A stretch of DNA of 6,778 nt from assembly GCA_035706585.1 (NCBI GenBank), contig DASSUW010000476.1, forward strand, positions 1-6,778, written 5' to 3'. Position numbers and translations under genes: made by a program. Below the pieces are notes generated by a model. It was not told where the DNA came from. It was given only the letters and a program-made list of their open reading frames with translations, and ran no database searches. Shown one piece after another: positions 1 to 5,774 of this stretch; within the stretch, counting starts at the first letter, position 1, and each line of letters begins with the position of its first letter. The DNA comes from DASSUW01 sp035706585. Its GTDB lineage: Bacteria > Actinomycetota > Thermoleophilia > Solirubrobacterales > Solirubrobacteraceae.

Positions 1-2
1 TC

Positions 3-785
3 AACGCGCTCGCGATCGTGCTCTACCTGCGAGCCGAGCGCGGCTCGTTCGCGATCGCCGGGGTGGTCGCCGGGGCACTGGCGGCGGTCCTCTCGCCGCA
101 GGCGGCGCTGGCCGTATCGGCGGCCAGCGTGATCGTCGGCACGCTCGCGTTCACGGCGCTGCCGCCGGCGCGGGCGCTGCGGCCGGACACGCAGCGCGCG
201 AGCGCCGGGCTGCTGGGGGCGCTGGCATCGCCGGGCGTGCGGACGCTGGTGCTCACGTCGCTGCCGGCCGGGATCGGGATCGGCATCTGCGAGGTCACCG
301 TCCCGGCCTTCAGCCATGCCGAGGGCGCCGCCGCCACCGCGGGCGTCCTGCTCGCGCTGTGGTCGGTCGGCAGCGCCACCGGCGGTCTCGCCTATGGCGC
401 GCTGCACCACCGGCCGCCGCTGCAGCGCGTGCACATCGCGGTGACCGCCGCCCTCCCGGTCTGCCTGCTGCCGCTGGCCGCGGCGCCGTCCGTGGCGGTG
501 ATGGCGCTGCTCATGATCCCGGCGGGGATGTTCGTCGCGCCGCTGCTCGCCACCCGCAACGAGCTGATCGGCTGGGTCGCGCCGGCGGGCGCCCGCACCG
601 AGGCCTACACGTGGCCGGTCACCGCGTTCGTCGGCGGGATCGCGATCGGCTCCGCGCTCGCCGGCACGATCGTCGAGGAGGCGAGCTGGCGGACGGCGTT
701 CCTCGTCGCGGCCGGCTTCGCCGCCGGCGGCACGGTGGTCGCGGTCTCACGCCGCGCGACGGTCAGCCGGGCGCGGGTCGCCTGA
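3..785 (+). CDS. MFS transporter, C-terminal part (5' end outside window)
   Basis: This is the 3' portion (260 codons visible) of a major-facilitator-superfamily membrane transporter gene, probably a drug or small-molecule efflux permease. The frame is open to the left edge, so the GTG at 18 need not be the start. Two hydrophobic segments come first (about residues 14-31 and 34-54), followed by a basic/polar linker (LPPARALRPDTQR). A C-terminal six-helix half then follows: GVRTLVLTSLPAGIGIG, a glycine-rich WSVGSATGGLAYGAL segment, an alanine/leucine helix, MALLMIPAGMFVAPLL, a VGGIAIGSALAG helix, and a last helix after SWRTAFLV. The tail is short and basic. The first visible segment (LYLRAERGSFAIAGVVAGA) reads like MFS helix 1/2, whereas the next reads like helix 6, so part of the N-terminal half may be deleted. 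The substrate cannot be told. The stop directly abuts the stop of the convergent EAL-HDOD gene. Confidence 0.85.
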   Translation, partial: NALAIVLYLRAERGSFAIAGVVAGALAAVLSPQAALAVSAASVIVGTLAFTALPPARALRPDTQRASAGLLGALASPGVRTLVLTSLPAGIGIGICEVTVPAFSHAEGAAATAGVLLALWSVGSATGGLAYGALHHRPPLQRVHIAVTAALPVCLLPLAAAPSVAVMALLMIPAGMFVAPLLATRNELIGWVAPAGARTEAYTWPVTAFVGGIAIGSALAGTIVEEASWRTAFLVAAGFAAGGTVVAVSRRATVSRARVA

Positions 786-791
786 TCAGGC
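780..791. repeat. 12-bp perfect palindrome at the convergent stop-stop junction
   Basis: GCCTGATCAGGC is its own reverse complement. Its centre, TGATCA, is the transporter stop (TGA, plus strand) joined directly to the EAL-HDOD stop (TGA read on the minus strand). The perfect arms are too short and loop-less to be a convincing terminator. No other hairpin or U-tract lies in the few bases around it, so transcripts from both sides probably read into each other. Confidence 0.6.
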
Positions 792-2000
792 CGCGGCGGC
801 GAGCTGGTCGCTCCAGCGGAGCGCCTGCGTGTAGGCGTCCGCGAGCAGCTCGGGGCGCGCGTGGGCAGCCGCGCTGTCGAACGCGCCGCGCTCATAGGCG
901 AGCGTCGCGGCGAGCACAGCGCCCTCCGGTCCCTCGTGGTCGACGAGCGCGCGGGAGAGGCGATCGTCGAACGACAGCTCGGCGACCAGCTCGGCCATCT
1001 CGCGGCCGGTCAGCGCGTCGAGCAGCGAGAACAGGCCGGCCGTGAACGCCCGGTCCGGAGCGGCCCTCATGCCCGGCGCCAGCAGCTCGCTCATCCGCGC
1101 CCGCAGCATCGCGACCTCGAGCAGATGGCTCGGCGCGTCGCGCAGCCCGCTGAGCGCGAGCAGCAGACCCCAGCGGCGGATCGGCACCGCGCCGATCATC
1201 GTGACCGCGTGGCGGAGCGACTCGATCGGCCGCAGCGGCGAGACGTAGGCCGAGTTGGCGTAGCGGAGCAGCTTGTGGCTGAGGCCGGCGTCGCGGCGCA
1301 CGATGCTCTCCAGCTCCTCGATCGTCGTGTGCTCGTCGGTGGCGGCGAGCGCGCACAGCGTGCCGAGCTCCTTCGTGGGCGTGCCGGCCGTGCGGCTCAG
1401 CTCGGGGAGCGCGAAGAAGTAGCCCTGGTAGGCGTCGAAGTCGAGCTCGCGGCACAGCTCGTACTCCTCGGCGGTCTCGACCTTCTCGGCGACGAGCCGC
1501 AGGTTGCGCGACTCGAGCTTGCGCACCTCGGCCTCGAGCTCCCGGGGCGTGAGCGCCCGCACGTCGAGCTTGACGATGCTCGCCAGATTGAGCAGCGGGT
1601 CCATCTTCGGGGCGTGCTTGAAGTCGTCGAGCGCGAGCGTGAAGCCGGCGTCGACCGCCTCCTCGAGCACCTCGATCAGCGCCTTGTCGACCTTCTGATC
1701 CTCGACGAGCTCGATCACCGTGCGCCGGGGCTCCAGCGGGAGCGGGCGCATGTCGAGCAGGAAGTCGCGCGTGACGTTGATGTGCGCTGGCCGGTCGCCG
1801 ACCAGGAGGTCCAGCCCGAGCTCGCCGAACGCGCTCGCCAGCACGCCCGCGGTCATCGCCTCGGGCCCGACGGGAGCGACGTCCTCGTTCAGCGGCCGGT
1901 AGAGCAGCTCGTACGCGACGACGTCCCAGCCGGCGTCGAAGATCGGCTGCCGGGCGACGATGACGCCGTCGTGCGTCTCGGGTTCTGTGAGCTCGCTCAT
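786..2000 (-). CDS. EAL-HDOD signalling protein (YuxH/COG3434 type)
   Basis: A 404-residue cytoplasmic protein with an N-terminal EAL domain (about 12-203) and a C-terminal HDOD domain (about 208-385). The family takes part in cyclic-di-GMP or stress signalling; HDOD is a catalytically dead HD relative used for protein contacts. Family marks are ARQPIFD (16-22) and YELLYRP (30-36), which replaces the EAL signature but keeps E31. Other putative metal/substrate positions remain: N75 in HINVT, E97 in VIELVE, D125-D126 in LALDDF, K144 in VKLD, E172 in AEKVET and Q192 in YQGYFF. The loop normally reading DFGTG is DFKHAP here, so phosphodiesterase activity is doubtful. HDOD features include IVRRDAGLSHKLLRYANSA (233-251) and a hydrophobic core RRWGLLLALSGL. 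Start ATG at 2000 is the first Met giving the family N-terminus; upstream GTGGGACGACC offers only a weak ribosome site. It is divergent from the protease operon and has no signal peptide or membrane segment. Confidence 0.9.
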   Translation of the reverse strand: MSELTEPETHDGVIVARQPIFDAGWDVVAYELLYRPLNEDVAPVGPEAMTAGVLASAFGELGLDLLVGDRPAHINVTRDFLLDMRPLPLEPRRTVIELVEDQKVDKALIEVLEEAVDAGFTLALDDFKHAPKMDPLLNLASIVKLDVRALTPRELEAEVRKLESRNLRLVAEKVETAEEYELCRELDFDAYQGYFFALPELSRTAGTPTKELGTLCALAATDEHTTIEELESIVRRDAGLSHKLLRYANSAYVSPLRPIESLRHAVTMIGAVPIRRWGLLLALSGLRDAPSHLLEVAMLRARMSELLAPGMRAAPDRAFTAGLFSLLDALTGREMAELVAELSFDDRLSRALVDHEGPEGAVLAATLAYERGAFDSAAAHARPELLADAYTQALRWSDQLAAAA

Positions 2001-2061
2001 GGTCGTCCCACGAAATCGGCCGGTAGGGCCCTCGGCTTGAACGGACCTGGCACGCGGTCGC

Positions 2062-2091
2062 TTGACAGGTCGTGCCCCGGCCGCAGACGAT
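2062..2091 (+). promoter_or_regulatory. Putative sigma-70-type promoter for the protease-MBL operon
   Basis: In the divergent spacer there is a perfect TTGACA (2062-2067). An 18-base gap follows, then GACGAT (2086-2091), which keeps the A at position 2 and the final T of the actinobacterial TANNNT -10 element. Transcription would begin near 2097-2099, only a few bases before the ATG at 2103, giving a nearly leaderless message; alternatively it would give a roughly 60-base leader for a start at 2160. The TTGACA also sits between weak inverted CACG...CGTG ends (2051-2074) that could be an operator. This is pattern matching only. Confidence 0.4.
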
Positions 2092-2102
2092 CGCAGGGAG
2101 AG

Positions 2103-4160
2103 ATGGCGCGAGAAGCCCCGAGAGTCGGCGTCGGGCCGGCCGTCGCCCGCGTGGCGCCGATGCTCGACATCATCCGCAACGGCTCGACCGACGTGAACGT
2201 CGGCCGGTCGGCGCAGTCGGGCTCGGTCGCGACCCGCCGCGCCCGCGCCACGCCGCTGCCGGTCCGGCTGCTGACCCGCGACGAGATCGGCGCGATCGTC
2301 CGCGCGCGCACCGGCGACGAGAAGCCGCCGGACGTCGACGTCAGCCTGTTCGTCGAGCTCAGCGAGGACCTGGACCCGGACGCGCGCCGCGCCGCGCGCA
2401 CGCGCATCGGCGCGATCGCGCGCAGCGCGCGCTGGAAGCTCAACACGGGCGCGATCGAGGTGCGCGGCACGCGCCTGGAGGAGCTTGAGGGGGTGCGCGG
2501 CATCTCGTACATCGAGCCGGGCCAGACGCTGCGAACGCCAGAGCCCGCGGTCGGCCGCACCGTGCCCGCGCCCGACCCGGCGCTGCGGCGCGTGGCGGCG
2601 CAGGCGCGGCGGCACGGCTACGGGCGCGACGTGCTCGTCGGCATCATCGACGTCGGCGGCTTCGACTTCGCGCACCCGGACTTCCTCGCGGACGGCGGCA
2701 CGCGCTGGGTGGCGATCTGGGACCAGGGCGGGACGTCGCGCCCGGCGCCGGCCGCGCGCGACCGCACGCGGTACGCGAGCCTCGACTACGGATCGGAGAT
2801 CCGCAAGGAGCACATGGACCGCGCGATCGCGGCGGCGCCGGAGCGCGGCATGGCGGCGGCGAGCCTCGAGCCGCAGTCGACGATGGTCGTCGGCTCGCAC
2901 GGCACGCACGTCGCGTCGATCGCCGCCGGCAACCGCGGCGTCGCCCGCCGCGCGCACCTGGCCGGCGTGCTCGTCGCGCTGCGGCCCGAGGACATGCTCG
3001 CGTCGTCGAGCTTCTACGACTCGACGCGGATCGCGCACGCGGTCGACTACCTGATGGCGCTCGCCGCCGAGCTCGGCGGCGACGCCGGCCCGCTGCCCGT
3101 CTCGATGAACATCAGCCTCGGCACGAACGGCCACGCGCACGACACGTCGAGCGCGATGGCGCGCTGGATCGACAACGCGCTCGCCACGCCGGGGCGGTGC
3201 GTGACCGTCGCCGCCGGCAATGCCGGCCAGGTCGAGCCCGCCGCGCCCGACGACCGCCGGCCGCTCACGGGCCGCATCCACGCCGGCGGCTCGATCGCCG
3301 CGACCGGCCTGCGCCAGGATCTCGGCTGGGTCGTGGCCGGAGGCCAGGTCGCGGACATCTCCGAGAACGAGATGGAGATCTGGTACGGCGCGCAGGACCG
3401 CATCAGCGTCGAGATCCGGCCGCCGGACGGCGACTGGATCGGCCCGATCGGCCCGGGCGAGCACATGCGCAACGACGTGCTCCCCAACGGCACCGTGCTC
3501 AGCGTCCACAACGAGACCTACCACCCGGCCAACGGCGCGAACCGGATCTCGATCGTGCTGAGCCCGTTCTTCGGTCCCGTGCGCCGCGGCGAGCGCCAGA
3601 TCGGCCCGATCGCGGGCGGTGAGTGGCAGGTGCGCCTGACCGGCACCGTGATCCGCGACGGCCGCTACGACGCCTGGATCGAGCGCGACGACGCGCGACG
3701 CGTCGATGCGCGCAGCTGGCGCTACCCCTCGTTCTTCGCCCCCGGGAGCTACACGGACGACCGCATGATCAGCTCGCTCGCCTGCGCCGAGCGCATCCTC
3801 GCCGTCGCCAACGTCGACATCGGCCGCAACATGGCCCACGTCACGTCGAGCCGCGGCCCGACGCGCGAGGGCCGCTTCAAGCCCGACGTCGGCGCCGACG
3901 GCACGGACATCGTCGCCGCCCGCGCGCTCGACCGCGCGCGGCCATGGGTCGAGATGACCGGCACGAGCATGGCCGCCCCGTACGTCTGCGGCGTCGCCGC
4001 CCTGATGCTCGCGATCGCCCCCGACCTGACGTCCGCGCAGATCCAGGGCATCGTGCGCAGCACGTCGCGCCCGCTCGCCGGCCACGACTTCACATGGCGC
4101 AACGACACCGGCTTCGGTGTCATCGACGCGGCCGCGTGCGTCGCGGAGGCGGCGCGATGA
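2103..4160 (+). CDS. S8 family (subtilisin-like) serine protease, cytosolic, with propeptide-like domain
   Basis: A 685-residue subtilase with a complete catalytic set: Asp183 (GIIDVGGFDFAHPDF), His266 (GSHGTHVAS), oxyanion Asn373 (VTVAAGNAG) and Ser622 (MTGTSMAAPYVCGVAAL). Residues about 78-145 look like an I9-type propeptide (VDVSLFVELSEDL, then an alpha/beta stretch ending GISYIEPGQTLRTPEP), so the enzyme is probably made as a zymogen. There is no hydrophobic signal sequence or membrane anchor, so it likely works in the cytoplasm. Between Asn373 and Ser622 lies a beta-rich insertion (about 390-545; ISENEMEIWYGAQDRISVEI) like that of Csp-type clostridial subtilases. The start chosen is ATG 2103, preceded by AGGGAG at a short spacing; an in-frame ATG at 2160 (MLDIIRNGSTDVN) is a real alternative. 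The frame stays open far upstream, but that is antisense to the EAL-HDOD gene. The 3' end overlaps the MBL gene. Protein substrate is unknown. Confidence 0.93.
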   Translation: MAREAPRVGVGPAVARVAPMLDIIRNGSTDVNVGRSAQSGSVATRRARATPLPVRLLTRDEIGAIVRARTGDEKPPDVDVSLFVELSEDLDPDARRAARTRIGAIARSARWKLNTGAIEVRGTRLEELEGVRGISYIEPGQTLRTPEPAVGRTVPAPDPALRRVAAQARRHGYGRDVLVGIIDVGGFDFAHPDFLADGGTRWVAIWDQGGTSRPAPAARDRTRYASLDYGSEIRKEHMDRAIAAAPERGMAAASLEPQSTMVVGSHGTHVASIAAGNRGVARRAHLAGVLVALRPEDMLASSSFYDSTRIAHAVDYLMALAAELGGDAGPLPVSMNISLGTNGHAHDTSSAMARWIDNALATPGRCVTVAAGNAGQVEPAAPDDRRPLTGRIHAGGSIAATGLRQDLGWVVAGGQVADISENEMEIWYGAQDRISVEIRPPDGDWIGPIGPGEHMRNDVLPNGTVLSVHNETYHPANGANRISIVLSPFFGPVRRGERQIGPIAGGEWQVRLTGTVIRDGRYDAWIERDDARRVDARSWRYPSFFAPGSYTDDRMISSLACAERILAVANVDIGRNMAHVTSSRGPTREGRFKPDVGADGTDIVAARALDRARPWVEMTGTSMAAPYVCGVAALMLAIAPDLTSAQIQGIVRSTSRPLAGHDFTWRNDTGFGVIDAAACVAEAAR
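4145..4149 (+). promoter_or_regulatory. Ribosome binding site and ATGA coupling for the MBL gene
   Basis: A consensus GGAGG lies seven bases before the ATG at 4157, inside the last codons of the protease gene. The ATG overlaps the protease TGA (ATGA at 4157-4160). This combination decides the MBL start and implies translational coupling and near-stoichiometric production of the two proteins. Confidence 0.85.
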
Positions 4161-5386
4161 AGCTCAAGGTGTTCTTCGCCTCCGACGGCGACTGCCTGCT
4201 GCTGAGCTCGAGCGACGGCCACCACGCGCTGATCGACGGCGGCCGCAGCGGGAGCTTTCAGAAGGTCGCCTGGCCGGTCGTCCAGAGCCTGCCGGCGATC
4301 GACCTCGTCGTCGTCAGCCATATCGACGCCGACCACATCTCGGGGATCCTGTGGCTGATGGGCGTCGTCGCCGACTGGGCGGTCTACGACTACCAGACCA
4401 CCGCCGGGCGCAACCCGAACTTCCCCGAGCCGACCGCTCCGCGGCCGCCGAAGATCAAACGGCTGTGGCACAACTCGTGGCACGCTCAACTGGGCGATCT
4501 CGCGGCGCCGATCGAGGAGTACATCGGCCAGATCGGGGACGGCGTCCAGAGCGCGACGTTCGACCTCGCCACGACTCCGGTGCCCGCCGCCGACGCGATC
4601 TACGCGCTCCAGGATCTCGGCGAGAGCATCCCCGACGGCGTCGAGCTGCTGCGCGTGGTGGAGAACGACACGCCGGTCCCGCTCAACGGGAAGCCGTTCG
4701 ACGCGCTCGTGATGCTGCACCGCCCGCCGCGGAGCGTGAAGCTCGGCCGGACGAAGCTGACGGTGATCGGCCCGGGCAAGGCGCACCTGGAGGCGCTCCG
4801 CGACGAGTGGCGCGAGTGGCTGGCGACGATGAAGCCCGACGGCGCGGGGAACGCCGTCGGTTCGCTCGTCCAGGCGGCCCAGATCATCGAGAAGACGGAC
4901 CCGTCCAAGGTGACGCCGCCCAACCACGCGTCGATCACGCTGCTCGCCGAGGAGCGCGGGCGCACGTGCCTGCTCACCGGCGACGCCGCCGAGGCCGAGA
5001 TCATCGACGGGCTCGCGGCGGCCCGCCGGATCAGGAACGGCCGCTTCGACTGCAACGTGCTCAAGGTCCAGCACCACGGGTCGGAGTACAACCTGAGCAA
5101 GGAGTTCGCCGCCACCGTCGTGGCCGACCACTACGTGTTCTGCGCCGACGGCGCCAACGCGAACCCCGACCCGTCGGTGGTCAAGACGATCGCCGACGTC
5201 CGCGCCGCCACCGATCCGCGGCCGTTCACGCTGTGGTTCAACACCACGCCCGCGCGCACGCTCGCGAACCGCCGCAAGCCGCTCGGCGATGCGATCGCGG
5301 AGGCGCGCGCCGCCGCGCGCCGGCACCCGGGCATCACGGTCAACGTGCTGGACCGCTCGGCGCCGTTCTTCGAGCTCGAGGTCTGA
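4157..5386 (+). CDS. ComEC/Rec2-like metallo-beta-lactamase-fold hydrolase
   Basis: A 409-residue soluble protein with the MBL fold of the ComEC/Rec2 C-terminal domain but none of the ComEC membrane channel. Motifs in order: FFASDGDCLLL (6-16); LIDGG (25-29); the metal-binding SHIDADHISG (54-63, HxDxDH as in ComEC rather than HxHxDH); NHASI (257-261); CLLTGDA (271-277); VLKVQHHGSEYN (301-312). All expected metal ligands appear present, so a phosphodiesterase or nuclease-type hydrolase is the likely activity. About 190 residues separate the HxDxDH block from NHASI; this insert contains LTVIGPGKAHLEALRDEW (201-218) and is much longer than in a minimal domain, perhaps for substrate choice or protease contact. 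No signal peptide or membrane helix is seen. It is translationally coupled to the S8 protease, which implies a shared job. Cyclic-nucleotide or nucleic-acid substrates are both possible; the sequence does not decide. Confidence 0.9.
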   Translation: MKLKVFFASDGDCLLLSSSDGHHALIDGGRSGSFQKVAWPVVQSLPAIDLVVVSHIDADHISGILWLMGVVADWAVYDYQTTAGRNPNFPEPTAPRPPKIKRLWHNSWHAQLGDLAAPIEEYIGQIGDGVQSATFDLATTPVPAADAIYALQDLGESIPDGVELLRVVENDTPVPLNGKPFDALVMLHRPPRSVKLGRTKLTVIGPGKAHLEALRDEWREWLATMKPDGAGNAVGSLVQAAQIIEKTDPSKVTPPNHASITLLAEERGRTCLLTGDAAEAEIIDGLAAARRIRNGRFDCNVLKVQHHGSEYNLSKEFAATVVADHYVFCADGANANPDPSVVKTIADVRAATDPRPFTLWFNTTPARTLANRRKPLGDAIAEARAAARRHPGITVNVLDRSAPFFELEV

Positions 5387-5404
5387 CGGGCACCCCGTCG
5401 GACC
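5380..5404 (+). terminator. Strong hairpin straddling the MBL stop codon
   Basis: Bases 5380-5390 (GGTCTGACGGG) pair with 5394-5404 (CCCGTCGGACC) around a CAC loop. This makes an 11-bp stem with a single U-G wobble at 5384/5400. The TGA stop (5384-5386) is in the left arm. No U-tract follows, as is common for terminators in high-GC actinobacteria. It most likely ends or stabilises the 3' end of the protease-MBL message. A tandem GGACC GGACC lies at 5400-5409. Confidence 0.6.
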
Positions 5405-5738
5405 GGACCAGCACGGGCGCTCCGACGGCGCGCGCCGCGATCGGATCGAGCGCGCGCACGGTGACCGGCGGCCGCGCCTGCGGACGCGACGGGGCGTCAC
5501 CGCGCGCGGTGAACAGCGTCAGGCCGAGGCCGAGCAGGTCGAGCGTCGACCGGCCGCCGGACCACGCGTGCCGGATGCGCCCGCCGAGGTCGGCGGTGAC
5601 CTCGGTCTCGGGCGGCCGCAGCGAACCGTTCGGATCCCCCGAGCGGCGCACCGTGTACTCGACGACGGGCCGGCGGTCGCGCTCGTAGCTGTCGAGCAGG
5701 GCGGCCGGCGCCCAGTGCCGCTCCGCCTGAGCAACGGG
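5388..5738 (-). pseudogene. Remnant of an FAD-dependent aromatic monooxygenase (C-terminal part)
   Basis: Read on the minus strand, this stretch has the C-terminal hallmarks of the PheA/TfdB-type FAD-binding monooxygenases. APAALLDSYERDRRPVVEYT matches the usual LLDSYEAERRPVA segment after the FAD-binding GD motif. GGRIRHAW plus GRSTLDLLGLGLTLFT matches the GxRxPHxWL...STLDLFG strand of the thioredoxin-like domain, and GAPVLVRSDGVPV matches the terminal VLVRPDGxVAWR. Everything N-terminal is missing: a TAG (5739-5741) lies just upstream, and next to it is the oppositely oriented ATPase gene. The family similarity also stops at about 5391, where the frame runs into antisense of the MBL 3' end (nominal stop at 5340). 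No FAD-binding GxGxxG is present, so it cannot be a working oxygenase. The only convenient start is a GTG at 5651. This is the sole recognisable content of the 388 bases between the MBL gene and the ATPase gene. Confidence 0.65.
5497..5512. repeat. 16-bp perfect palindrome inside the monooxygenase remnant
   Basis: TCACCGCGCGCGGTGA is an exact self-complement. It falls in codons for FTARGD of the remnant, so it may be a chance product of GC-rich coding sequence. A regulator site is possible but unsupported by a second copy in the window. Confidence 0.4.
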
Positions 5739-5774
5739 CTACTCAAATCGCCGGCGGTCGATCAGACTGGCGCC

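Noticed and set aside
861..2102. Upstream extension of the protease frame over the EAL-HDOD gene
   Set aside because: It is antisense to a clear EAL-HDOD gene, has no domain, and lacks codon-usage support. The frame is open only because of high GC content.
786..4085. A 1099-codon open frame on the minus strand across the EAL-HDOD gene and the protease gene
   Set aside because: Only its last 404 codons (from ATG 2000) show a protein family. The rest is antisense to the protease, low in complexity and rich in R, A, V and D, as expected of the shadow frame of a GC-rich gene.
3623..4156. Upstream extension of the MBL frame inside the protease gene
   Set aside because: Arginine-rich shadow translation. 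The GGAGG and ATGA overlap fix the start at 4157, where the MBL fold begins.
3749..5500. A 583-codon minus-strand open frame opposite the MBL gene
   Set aside because: Composition is typical of an antisense shadow (repeated V, R, D, E, A) and no domain motif is seen.
5387..5774. Attachment site or target-site duplication flanking the S8-MBL block
   Set aside because: I compared the sequence after the MBL stop with the 2001-2102 spacer by eye and found no matching direct or inverted repeat long enough to be meaningful.
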